DNA of 64,000 bases from Tetradesmus obliquus. Taxonomy: Eukaryota > Chlorophyta > Chlorophyceae > Sphaeropleales > Scenedesmaceae. The translations under genes and the position numbers were made by a program. The stretch lies in contig CP126193.1 of the NCBI GenBank assembly GCA_030272155.1, forward strand, positions 2,294,001 through 2,358,000. Direction: 5' to 3'. Positions 15,649 to 26,818 of this stretch are shown piece by piece. The notes under the pieces are model-generated. The model saw only the letters and a program-made list of their open reading frames with translations, made no database searches and was not told where the DNA came from. Within the stretch, counting starts at the first letter, position 1. Each line of letters starts with the position of its first letter.

Positions 15649-15702
15649 GCTCACAGGTCCTCGCTGTCCTGGTGCATGGCGTCCTCGTCAACCAGCGACA
15701 CA
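15649..15702 (-). repeat. Copy of the last coding exon of the histone chaperone gene
   Basis: About 54 bases repeat 15778-15831, including the stop codon and the acidic C-terminal codons (DEDAM..DSEDL). Offset is about 129 bases, within the 3' flank. Confidence 0.85.
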
Positions 15703-15779
15703 ACGTGTGCTGCTGCTGCTGTACTGTGCTGTGCTCGGCTGCTGGGCTGTGCAGCATGCTTTTGTGCTGCTGCTGTTGC

Positions 15780-16355
15780 TCACAGGTCCTCGCTGTCCTG
15801 CTCCATGGCGTCCTCATCAACCAGCGACACCTCGGACGAGTCGTCGCTTGAGCCGCCGTCATCTGCAGGCAGGGCCATGTAGCAGCAGCAGCAGCAGCAG
15901 CAGGAGCAGCAGCAGCAGGAGCAGCAGCAGCAGCAACGGCGGCGTCAGACAAGCAGTGGTGCTGATACATCATATACAGCAGCGTGGTAAAAGCCGCATG
16001 ATGTGACGATTGCGTGCATGCCTGCATGCCGTCAGCTATGGTGCTGCCAGGCTATGCTGCAGGCCCCTGTCTCGCTGCTCCGCACCACGTGCTGGATTTA
16101 CAGTTTTACGTGCACAGCACACAGCAGCTTATGGCTTGTTTGGGTGACAACATATTCCCAGTTGCCATGCACTCGGCATGCAAGCTGGCTGCTGCAAACC
16201 AATGTACGATTCAAGGGACGTGCAGCAGCTGACCTCCCACCTGAGGCATCGTCCTCATCCTCCTCCTCATCATCTTCATCATCAGCAGCAGCATCAGCCA
16301 GCCGCTGCTTCTTGCTTGACCGCTGGTCGTCCTCGTCTGCGGCGGCAACAAACAG

Positions 16356-16412
<57 letters not shown>

Positions 16413-18214
16413 CAGCAGCAGCAGCACCACAGCAGCAGCATGCGTATGGTGAGCTGGGAAATGCACCAGCCTCTGATAGAAGCCAAATGTTTGTGTTGCA
16501 GGCGTTGCGACCAGAACTGCAGTCCCCGCAGTCGTGCTCTTCCGCCCATGAGCTGTCATGCTGGCTGCACCACCACTGCAACATGTGACATGTTACATGT
16601 CACAGCCGCCAGCCAGCCATCACCTGATGATGCCTCTGGGTCAAAGTCTTCGTCCTCTTCATCATCATCACTCTCATCACCAGCAGCAGCAGCAGCAGCA
16701 GCAGCCCCAGCTGCTAGGCCGGCGCCAGCAGCAGCAGCTGCAGCAGCACCCTGCGGTGCTGCATCGTCCTCGTCATCATCATCGTCATCATCTGTGCCGA
16801 TCTGTCGAAGCAGCGGCAGCAGCAGCAGCAGCAGCAGCAGACACATGCAGCGCGTTGAGCATACACCTTCTAGTCACTCTACCTCGCCATCCTTCACAGC
16901 AGGGCTGGGCCTACAGATCCCAGCACCTACACACAGCCTTTCGCTCTAGACACCTTGCTTAACAGCCCATGCTCCTCCATTCCACCACTTCAGCACAAAA
17001 GTAAAAGCGCCTCACCCGTATCCGCTGCGCCATCAGGTAGCCCTGCAGCTTCACCAGCTCCGCCGCATCAATCTGCCCCAACTCCAGCACCTTACCAGCA
17101 GCAGTACCACCACCACTGCCACCGCCAAACCCCTTTGCAGGCTTGATGGTGATGTCGAAGGTGCTGCTGCCGCCGCCGGCCCTGTGGAAGGCCACTTTTG
17201 AGATTGCGGCACTGGGCAGGAAGCGGCCGGGCTTGCCGATGTAGCAGAGGCCTGCTGAGAGGGGCACCAGCCAGCCGGGGGTGGCGCCGCGGTTGGCTGC
17301 AATCATGAGGTCGCCTGGGGCAAAGCACAGGGTGTTCAACCATATTGTTGTGTATTGGCAGGACAAGTGGGACACAGGGTTAGACAGGCAGCTGGTGTGG
17401 GCGGCTAATTCCACAGTGGGCTAGGAGGCACTCTCCTTAGAGAACTCAACCAGAAGGCAGCCAACTGCTAGCACTATGTTCTTGAAGTTGCTGCTGCTGC
17501 TGCTGCTGTGCTCCAGCAAACCAGATTGCTGTGTTCAAGTACCATGCCGCCTCAGCGCTGCGCGCGGCTCACCGCTGCTGCTGCTGAACACGGCCGCGTC
17601 TGCGGTGAGCAAGGTGCTGTCCCCTATGTCCTCGATGCAGCTGGCCAGCAGCGTGCCCAGCACCACAGCAGCAGCGGTAGCCGGATTTGTTTTGGCTGTC
17701 TGCCCTGCTGCTGCTGCTGATATGCTGCTGCTCAAACACTGCCAAACTGACGCAACAGAGTCCACCAAACAACCCCTCAAGTTCAATACAGTACTCACCG
17801 CTGCTGCTGCTGAAGACGCTGCTGTCTGCGGTGAGGAAGGTGCTGTCCCCTATGTCCTCGATGTAGCTGGCCAGCAGCGTGCTCAGCACCACAGCAGCAG
17901 GCCCGGCCAGTGTGTCACCCAGCTCCTGGCAGGCTGCTGGGGCAGGCAGGCTGAGCTCAGGCTGGTCCTTGGTCTGCAGGGTTCAGGGCAAAAACAGGCT
18001 TCTAGAATGGGTTCGAAAACAGGTTTAAACAATGCAGCCTCAACCCTGTTGCAGAAGGGTGGGCATGTGGCGCAAGCCAGAGGCTTGATGAACTCGCAGG
18101 CAGTAGAAGCCTTACTGCTGCTGCTGTTGCAGCAGGCACCTGCAGGCAGTGCCGCCTCACCTGCACCACCACCATGTCCAGCTGGTGCTTGCCTTGCTGC
18201 ACAGGGTGGCCACT

Positions 18215-18270
<56 letters not shown>

Positions 18271-18416
18271 GGCGGCGACGGCGGTGAGGTGGCCGCAACG
18301 ATCAGCATATTGCATCCAGATCTGAAGGAGATGCGGTGCTTATCAGACGTGCGTGGAGCACTGTGCCATCAACCACAGGTGTCTGCGCCCTACTGGCTCT
18401 CTGCACAAGGCGCTTC

Positions 18417-18449
<33 letters not shown>

Positions 18450-18961
18450 CAAGCCTGCACTCACGGCTTCATGACCAGCACTATGTTGGTGGTGCTGGGC
18501 TGCTTGGGGATGGCATCAATCACCTGCAGCAGCAGCAGCAGCAGCAGCAGCAAGGCCATACAGCAATGCATACTTCAGCCAGGAGGAAGCCGGATGCTGC
18601 TGCATGTGGCGCACCTGTTCTGCTGGTGCGATGGGGTGCTGCACAAGTACCGATATATGCTAGCAGTGTACAATGCGCTGAGCTCAGAGCTAGGGTTCTG
18701 CGTAGGGAATGTGCATTGACTGATCGTCATGCTTCACTGCACCAGCTGCTGGCGGTTGCTGCCTTTGCTGCTGGCATGTGCCACTGCTGCTGCTGCTGTC
18801 GCCGCCGCCGCCGCCGCTGCTGCTGCTCCTGCTGCATTCAATGCACAAGCTGCTGCTCACCAGCACGTGCTGTATGCTGCTGTAGGGTATGAGCGCTGAG
18901 GTCTGCTTGCTGGTGACCTGCAGGCAGTCTGCGAAGAAGGCCATGTCAAACTTGCCCCTGT

Positions 18962-18997
<36 letters not shown>

Positions 18998-19012
18998 CAG
19001 CAGCACAGCAGC

Positions 19013-19047
<35 letters not shown>

Positions 19048-19839
19048 CACGCTGCGCTGTTGTGGCCCTCACCACTGGAGAGCCAAGGGACATGTAGAGC
19101 TGGCACAAGCTCGCACAGCGCCAGCCTGTTGTGCATGGCTATGCTCACCATGCGCACACTGCTGTTGACAAGGAAATGCAGTCTGCTCGAAGTGATTGCT
19201 GTGGCTAGGGCCCTGCTGCTTGCGCTCAAGTACAGTAGCACCTACAGAAACCAAGCAAGCAGAGGCAGTGGATAACAAGGCGCTTGCACACACTGCTCAT
19301 TGTAGCTGGTCTGGCATACATTGCTGGTTGATGATCCATGACAAGCACTACGTGTGTTGCACAGAACAGCGTTTGCTACAATGCAGCAGCTGCCACCCAC
19401 CTTGGAATGATGAGGCTGACGCCTTGCAGAACAGCATCTGCAGACTGCAGGTCCCGCACAGGTGCTGCTGCTGGCGCTGCTGCTGCTTGCTGTTGTTGCT
19501 GCTGCACCTTGACAGGACCTGCAGTGCAATCATGTTCCCAGACACGTTACTCAACGATGGATAGATATCAAATCAGACATGCTGCTGCTTGCTTGGCCAT
19601 TAAGGTAAGTGTGATCGCACAGCCTGCAAAGACATCACAGCACAGCATGGCAGCGCATAGGCAAGGGCCTGTGCCGCACCAGCTGCAGCCTGGCCGCCTT
19701 GGCGGGTCTGCAAAGCCTCTGCCACGATTTGAGCTATCCCGTCTGACACGTGGCTGATGGCATCCTTCGGCAAGCCATGCTGCTGCAGCAGGGCAAGCAG
19801 TGGCGGGTACGCCTTGTATTGTGTCAGGTTCTCCGCCAT
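15780..19839 (-). CDS. Rtt106/Pob3-like histone chaperone with tandem PH folds and acidic tail
   Basis: Probable nuclear H3-H4 chaperone. Ten exons join in phase: 19680-19839, 19401-19518, 18861-18957, 18465-18523, 18161-18212, 17799-17973, 17016-17314, 16624-16801, 16241-16336 and 15780-15862, giving 438 residues. An N-terminal helical region and Q/A linker lead to a first PH-like half (GVSLIIPRGKFDMAFFADCL, then GHPVQQGKHQLDMVVVQ), which aligns with the SSRP1/Pob3 middle domain. The second half (LVPLSAGLCYIGKPGRFLPS, then FDITIKPAKG) matches the Rtt106-type PH domain. The tail has three Asp/Glu blocks and a basic KKQR patch. There is no HMG box, so it is not plant SSRP1. CAG tracts fill several introns. 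Rtt106 versus Pob3 is not settled. Confidence 0.8.
16357..16432 (-). repeat. CAG/CTG tract of about 25 triplets
   Basis: On the sense (-) strand it reads CTG and lies just upstream of the acceptor at 16337-16339. It is an intronic trinucleotide tract. Confidence 0.9.
17568..17676 (-). repeat. Copy of the 3' half of chaperone exon 6 with donor
   Basis: About 108 bases repeat 17795-17901, offset 227. The copy still codes LLASCIEDIGDST with a GGTGAG donor, and lies in the downstream intron. Confidence 0.88.
18213..18270 (-). repeat. CAG/CTG tract at chaperone exon 5 acceptor
   Basis: Roughly 17 triplets, CTG on the sense strand, abut the acceptor of exon 5. Confidence 0.85.
18960..19044 (-). 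repeat. CAG/CTG tract at chaperone exon 3 acceptor
   Basis: About 27 triplets with a few CA interruptions, CTG on the sense strand, abut the acceptor of exon 3. Confidence 0.85.
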
Positions 19840-21445
19840 CGTGCTGATAAAAAACTCAACGTTCCATGCAATAACTGATAAAAATCCCCGTTACCAAAAA
19901 GGGCCGAGGGAGGCGTTAAACGCCTAAATTGTGTGTCGTGCCGTGTCACTGTCTAATTCAAACGCAGTGACGCTTGGTCTCCTCTTGTATCCGGCGCGAC
20001 GCGACAGGTAGAGCAGACTCGGATCGATTGAGCACGTGAAATGTTCCATCATCAGATGACCGCAATCGCTGCAGACGTCACCACAAAATGCACTCCTCTC
20101 AGCTGTTGACTGAGACACATGGTGACCTGCGTATGGTGGCCTCTGCATTTTGCAATGCTCTGGAATATCATGGAAACCACATTGTTACAAGCAATAACGG
20201 CCTTAGAGACAAGATGCATGGGTGCAATGAGTTGCTTGCCATGCTGGCTGGCAGAGTCTGCAGAATGTCAGCTGCAGTGCAGCTTGTGCACAACACGTGG
20301 CACACCAGCTTGTGTGAAGGGCAACCTGTGCATGCCTTCAGCAGGTTGAAAGCCCCACTCAATGACACGAGCCACACTTCACAGGCATTTTACGACCTTG
20401 TAAGGCCTGTCTAACTCAAGTTGCACAACTTTAGCCATGCACACTGTGCATGACAGATTGGCAATCTGTCAGCTGGACTCCAGCAGACAAACGGTTTGTC
20501 AAGACAGCTGAGTTCCCACACCGGCTACCGCCAGGATAGCAACAGACACATACGCAACTGGCTCCAAGAGGCATCAATGGCCAGCATGGAGACTGCACAG
20601 CCACAGCCACATAAACTTTGTGCAGTTGAACTGCGAGTCATAACTGGTAAGTACAATGAAATAGCAGCTGCCAATTGCAGCAACAGCCTCTCAGATTTGT
20701 CCAAATATTAGCATATTGCTTCAGACAGACACTTTCAAGTAATTCCAAGGCCGTCGCTACAACAGAACTGGTGCCCAATACACCAAGCAGACACAGACTA
20801 CAAGCACAGCCACCCAGAACAGGAACATAGAGGTTATGTCATTCCTGGTCACTCAAAAGGAGTTGCCGAGATGTACAGCTGGCTGCAGCACGCATGTTGA
20901 TACATTGAATGCCTTTCATACATCAGACGCCATTGACTCAGCAGTAGATTATGGTCTAATAATCAATACAACGACCCATTCAAGCAGTTGGCAACAGAAC
21001 AGGTCAAGACGGCACACCACTGCTCTCTCCCAGCACGCAGCCCAAAGCAAAATTCCCGCTGACAGTGCCTGGCGTAGTGGCAATGTTATAACAAACGGGT
21101 GGCAGGATAGCTGCCTGTCTTTCTATTGGCCAGTAAGCAACTTCATGCTCGAAGTACTGTAGATGTCTCAGTTGTGCCTATCTACCTTTGAACCGCAAGC
21201 ACGGCAGCCTATCAAGCACAATGACACAAACAGTCTCATTGCACAGTGCATCAAGACGCTCTCGGCTTCACAGGGCACAGGCAAAATCTGCATTTGACGC
21301 CAGGCACACAACTTACACAAGCATTCCAGCACTGACACACCCCATCACCAAAGTACATCCCCAGCGCCTCACACCTGCCTCTCACCGTGATCACCGCAGA
21401 GTCAAAATGACAAAGTCAACGGATCTGTCAATTTGATTGATTCAC
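19840..21445. other. Intergenic stretch of distinct composition, no firm gene
   Basis: This 1.6 kb lacks the CAG/CTG tracts seen on both sides and is richer in A/T and CA. Open frames at 20088-20414 and 20496-20711 (+) have no recognised family. A TTACA (TGTAA on -) at 21313-21317 probably ends the BTB gene. Confidence 0.4.
19924..20072 (-). CDS. Possible terminal exon of an unrecognised Cys/His gene
   Basis: After an AG acceptor (CTGCAG at 20073-20078) the frame reads CDCGHLMMEHFTCSID and runs to a stop at 19924. The C-x2-C-x-H-x4-H type spacing (using the Cys before the junction) resembles a zinc-binding segment such as that of Churchill-type proteins, but the later Cys pair of that family is absent and no upstream exon was found. 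Weak; it may be a chance frame. Confidence 0.2.
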
Positions 21446-22527
21446 TCAGTCCATAAGCGGGCGCAAGCTGGCGTGCCAATACAGCGCCCCATTTGGAGCC
21501 AGTGCACTCCACAGCTCAGGCTGCCAGCCCCTCAACATTCCAACCTCACTGCTGTTGCTGCTGCTGCTGCTGCTGCTGCCCATTGCACCTCTGCCTGCCT
21601 CTGCTTCTGCTCCATTTGCACCATCAGCAGCATGGTCAGACCTGTGTTGCGGCCTACACCAGCCGAGGACGTTGTTGCCGCTGCCGATCGCAGCCACATC
21701 AATAGGTATTAATGCACGAGCAGCACCAGCAGCAGCATCCCACTGCAGCAGACATGGCACATGGCTGACAGCAGGGCTCTGGCTGCTGCTGCTACTGCTG
21801 CTGCCGCCAGGCCCCACCTGCTGCTGCAGCTGCAGCTGGCTCGCTGCTGCAACCAGCTGGATACCGACCACCACATCAAGGTGCACCACCCTGCTGCTGC
21901 TGCTGCTGCTGCTGTTCTGCTGGCTGCAGCAGAACCCAGGCACCTGCACTGCACTGCAGCTGTCAGAGGCCAGTGCACCTGCATCACCCCAGCTGCTGCT
22001 GCTGCTGCTGCTGCCGCCAGGTGTGGCAAGATCTGCTGCTTTTGCTGCAGCCTCTCCTGCTGCATCCTCACACACCTGCATTGGGTCATTGGTTGCCAAG
22101 CCAGATGCTGCTGCTTTGCTGCTGCTGCTGCTGCTGCTGCTGCAGGAGCAGCAGTGCGGCCCTGCCTGTGCTGCTGGCAGCAGCTGCTGCGTCAGCGGCG
22201 TGTGCCGTGCAACTGCCTCGGCTGTCTTAGCACCTGCTATCGTCCACAGCGCATCACAAGTTACACACCTTTCCGGTGACTGCTGCTGCCCAGCCGTACC
22301 AGAAGGGCCAGCAGCAGCAGCACCTGCACCGCACTGCGCCCCTGCACAGCTACTGGTCAGCTTCGTCGCTGCTGCTGCTGCAGCTGCTGCTGCACAGTCA
22401 TGGCTGACAGCTGCCGGGTCATACTCTGGATTGTGCTCATCTAGCACATTGGCCCATGCAGGGCGGCACACCACAGACAGGCACAGCCGCCTGTCTCTTC
22501 CATCCTGTGCTGCAGCACCAGATGGCC

Positions 22528-22558
<31 letters not shown>

Positions 22559-22668
22559 TAGTGCACTGCTGCTGCTGCTGGCCTTGCATGTGTCCTGCCA
22601 GGGCACTGCCACCAGAGACAGCCTCCACACATAGCCACCCAGCACCTTCTGCTCTAGCAGTATGCCTC

Positions 22669-22702
<34 letters not shown>

Positions 22703-23072
22703 GCCTTGCTGCTGCAGAGTCTGGAGGTCTTCTGCACTGCCACTGCTGCTCCTGCCGCCTGCTGCGGCCCCCTCGAGCAGACTCCGCATGCGTGACAGCC
22801 CAGTATACGTTCCAAACCCGTCGTCACTAACGCCATTTGTAACACTCCCACTCCCACTGCCTATGCCGGAGCCGAGCTTGCTGGAGCCAGCAGCTTGCTG
22901 GAGCCTGCTGCTGCCGACCTCATGCTCTGCGCTGTAGATGGTGCTGGCGGCCTTGCTGAAGGTGGCAGGCAGGCCCCTCCGCAGCATGACTGACCAGGGG
23001 CAGCCGCGGCCAGATCGCAGCAGCTGCATTGCAAGCTCGTAGCGGCCATGCGAGTCGGAGCTGCGCAGTTTG

Positions 23073-23120
<48 letters not shown>

Positions 23121-25272
23121 CAGCAGATGTTAAGATGGCGGGTTGAGCGTGTGACGGTGTGCAAGAAGAGCAGCTGCCGGCTGACGACATATGGCAGCTA
23201 CTCGCCATCAGCAGCCCTCATGGCTGGTTCTGCAAGCAAGCGGCACTCGTTCGTCAAATCATCATTCTTGATGATAGCTCCCCATCTACCAGGGATAACA
23301 AACTCATATAACTGCACACACACTGGCTTCAACTTCCCTGCTGCTGCTGCTGCTGCTCCTCACACCGCTCTCACCTGTAGTACTGCTGCATCAGGGGCAG
23401 CTCATGGCAGCCCTGCAGGCCCAGGCACAGCCACGGCCGCTGCGACACAGCAGCAGCCAGGAATGCGCCGGAGCACAGCGGCAGCCGCACCTGCCGCACC
23501 AGCAGCTGCAGCGCTGCCGCAAGCCTGCTGCTGCCGCTGCTGCCGCATTCACCCACATCACATCTGGCTGCATCTGGCTCAATATCAGCCGCACCACCTG
23601 CACCATTAGAACCATCATCAGCAGCTGTGCCGGATTCGGATGCAGATTCAGCGAGGCTGCTGGCAACTGGCCCAGCCAGCCACACGTCGATTGCTGCCAG
23701 GGTGGTGTTTTCGGACAGCAGCGCCAGCGCGTCACTGCCCAGCAGTGTGGCTAGTGCGTCTGGCGGCAGGTGCTGCAGGATGGCGCGGCCGAAGGGGCTG
23801 GCTAGGCAGGGGTCCAGGTGCTTCATGTCCTGCAAGCACAACAGCACAAACCAGTTTGAACAGTTTCATAGACCATTGGTGTTATATTTTATTTCAAACA
23901 GAGCCTAAGGGGCTCACAAAAAAAGTGCAGCGCAGCACATCACATGGCAGCAGCAGATGGCACGGCCAAAGGGGCTGGCAAGGCAGGGGTCCAGGTCTTC
24001 ATGTCCTGCAAGCGCAGCAGCAATATAATGGCAGTCTTCATGGATTTTCAAGTACAGTTTGTGCTGACAGAGAGCTGACATTTGCATGTAATCGTTCTAG
24101 CAAAGTAGCCAGCGAATGAGGCAGCCGAGTATGTGGTGATCGGAGCTGCAGTGGAAGGGGCTCACAAGAATGCTGCAAAGCGGCTGACAATATGCAGCGC
24201 AGCGCAGCACATCACGTGACATCAGCAGGAGTTGGTAGGGTGTGCACCGCCCACCCATGTGACCCTGTTGACAAAATGTCTACGGCCTAAAGGGTCTACG
24301 GTCAAATTGCAAGTTCGGAATGAACTGCGCCCACTTGTGTGGCACTGCTGATAAAAGGTCTGCTGCCTAAAGGGTTGACGGTCAACAGGCAAAACAAAAA
24401 CGAATAGTGCCCACCTGTGTAACCCTGTTGATGGCCATCTGGCGCAGCTCCTTCAGCAGAGGCTGCTGCATGACAGCCGCCGGCAGCCACAGCAGCGCCA
24501 GCACAGCACGCCAGCTCAGCTGGTAGCTGAACAGGCAGCTGAGCCTGTTTCCAGCTGCCTGCAGCACGCCTGGCACTGAGAACTGATCAGCCAGGCGCAG
24601 CACGCGCACACTAAGCTCCTGCCAGCACAGCTGTTGCAGGTTGCTCTGCTGCGCTGGCAGCAGGCTGAAGCAGCTGCAGCTGCTGCTGCTGCGGCAGCAG
24701 GCTGCTGGAGCCTCTTCTGCCTGCTGGGGGCCCAAGCTGCTGCTGCTGCTGGTGGTGATGGTGGTGGTAGGGTTGGCAGTTACTGCTGCGAGGTCAGACG
24801 GCTCAAGGTTCACCTCGCTTGTGTAGATGCACTTGAGCAGCGCCACCATGGCTGGCACGTCGTCTGCATCTGACAGCACAACAGGTATGCGCTGCCCGTT
24901 GCTGCTGTTGCTGCTGCTGCTGGATGAGCTGCTGCCGCCACTGCTGCTGCCTTCATTCCAGGCTGGGCTGAGCAGGGCTGCAAAGTAGGTGGATGCTGCA
25001 GACAGCAGCACCCTATGGCCTGGCAGAGAGGCTAAGACGTGCTGCGACTCTGGATGTATGTGCCTGCTGTTGTTCGTGTCTGCTGGGGCCGGTCCATTGC
25101 CGCAGAGGCCGCTGCAATCCTGCTCGCAGGCACTGTAGCCAGTGATGCTGGGCTGCTTGTGAGTGCTGCTGCTGTGGAGGGCATGCCGCTCGACACATGG
25201 CGCTAAGATGTCGATATAGGTGTCGCAATGGTGCCTGTCCAACCAAAAGCTGGGCAGCTGTGGCAACAGCAT
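21446..25272 (-). CDS. BTB-BACK domain protein
   Basis: Likely a substrate adaptor for cullin-3 ubiquitin ligase; this role is inferred from the family. Three exons, 24415-25272, 23375-23829 and 21446-23060, join in phase to 975 residues. Exon 1 carries a BTB fold split by low-complexity inserts: a start around WLDRHHCDTYIDILAP, the core ASLPGHRVLLSAASTYFAAL, then VALLKCIYTSEVNLE. Its end and exon 2 look like a BACK region (VLRLADQFSVPGVL; HLPPDALATLLGSDALALLS). Exon 3 holds a C-terminal region broken by long Ser, Ala and Gly runs, with conserved-looking islands (GGYVWRLSLVAVPW) that may be a MATH-like fold. Inserts are coded by CTG/CAG triplets. The Met at 25272 begins the domain directly. 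Confidence 0.85.
23944..24360 (-). repeat. Exon-edge copies inside BTB gene intron 1
   Basis: 23944-24012 repeats the 5' edge of exon 2 with its acceptor (true copy 23772-23840). Two further segments, around 24233-24300 and 24310-24350, repeat the 3' edge of exon 1 with its donor (true copy near 24408-24440), each followed by the same spacer (CTAAAGGGT). Confidence 0.8.
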
Positions 25273-26818
25273 TTTGTTTTACGCGCCGGGCCTGACCGGG
25301 CAGCTTGCTTGGCTGAATTGCTGAGTGTCACGGACGAAACAGAATATTTGTAACATAGAACATCCGTTGGATCATGCGGATTGTGAGCAGCAGCTGTGAA
25401 GTGGACGCTTCTGATGCCTGCAGGTGAGTTGTGCTAATCGGCTCGTCTATCTTGCACCGCAACTCAACCCGATCGGCACAACTTCTAGCATACCAACAGC
25501 ACTATACAATGGCGTGCGCGAATGGGTTTGGGGCGGCAGCTGACAATGACAGTCCGGGGGTGACGAGATGTGTCACCACTGACAAGGACAAGTTTGACCT
25601 TGGTGGCTGGTGTGCCGTTGCTTGCGAGCAGCCACGAATCTGCAGCTGCAACATTAGGTTCAAACTGAGGCAACTGACAGTGTGACCGTCCTGTTAGGCT
25701 TCGAGCTTCGAGTAAACAGGCAGTGGCTGCCTGTTGCTGTGTCAGCATGACAACAACAGGGCACCAGCCTGGCTGAGGCAGCCCCTTCATCTTGAGAGCA
25801 CCTGATACAATTGATCCGGCTGGCTTTTAGCCACCACGCATCACTCAATGCACAACCCGCAAATTGATCAATGAATTAGCAAGGTGTGACACCCAGGTGT
25901 TGCTTGAGGCCAAGCCAACACATCTCAGCACGACTGGTGCCGGGTCACAGCAGCGTGGGTCAGCGCTGAGCTGCAAGGAAAACACTCTGAAAACAGCTGC
26001 TGCATCAGCTGTCAACGCATGTAAGGGAAACCTCATAGCTATTCGCAATTCATTCCTGTAGGAATCGGCCACCTTGCATGCGCCAGCTTGCCAAGCTGCT
26101 TGGCATGCACAACCAGGTCAGCAAGTTGCCAAACAATGCCGTTAGTTGGCGTGTGGTGCTCCGCTGCTGGGTGACATGCCTGCATGGTACAGCATGGTCA
26201 GTCGTCAGCGGTGCCGCCTCCACACTGGACTGTGTGTTGCAGCAGACATGATGCTGCAGGAGGCCCGACAACGATCAAAGGCGGGTTTTGCGTCGACTGC
26301 TGCGCATGATCACAAGATGATACGGCTTGCGCGTGTGCCAGCAGCCAGAGCTCAGGCATTGTGACAGCAACAACTATTGGTTGCATTGCTGTTTGGTGGC
26401 TGGATTTACAGCAGGTCGTTGCCGCAGCGCTGGCCACCTGGGTGCTTTGTTTGACGCAGGTCGAGCACTCTCAAGTCCGATGTCCTTGTTGCGGCTTGCT
26501 GGTGATTGGGCATACCACAGCATCAATGCAGATGTGCAGTTGAGCAGCTGAGCTATCACTGCGATTTAAGGGATCCTTCCTGACAGGCCCTGTCAACCCT
26601 GAGGGTTGCCATGGCAACTGGCCAGTTTGACTGTCAGACCTAAGCCCCAAATGCTGACTCCTCACATGGCTTCTTCAACCCGCCCGGCAAGCTTGCGTCT
26701 GCCAATGCTATCGCAAGATCCGAGCGTGGTGATATGCAATCGAAGCGCCCTGCCCTGCTGCCGTGGTAACACCGCTTGCTAGCTAGCCTCAACAGACACT
26801 TCACATCTCGCCAGCAGC
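25273..26818. other. Gap between BTB and Alfin-like genes; possible far 5' exon
   Basis: No clear gene. An ATG at 25374 opens 50 bases ending in a good donor (CAGGTGAGT at 25421), in the phase needed to join the Alfin-like gene at 26830. If so, most of this stretch is one 1.4 kb intron and the two genes share a bidirectional promoter of about 100 bases. This is inference. Confidence 0.35.

Noticed and set aside
15107-16027. 306-codon minus-strand open frame
   Set aside because: It overlaps the chaperone 3' end in a different frame, consists of triplet-repeat translation and Cys/Thr/Arg-rich sequence, and shows no family motif.
19073-19161. Possible extra exon of the histone chaperone gene
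   Set aside because: It has usable splice signals, but direct joining of 19401 to 18957 keeps phase and restores the conserved SLIIPRGKFDMAF motif, so it is intronic.
21555-22634. 359-codon plus-strand open frame rich in Leu and Ala
   Set aside because: It is the antisense of the Ser/Ala/Gly-rich BTB exon 3. CTG/CAG triplets stay open in several frames, so such long shadows are expected.
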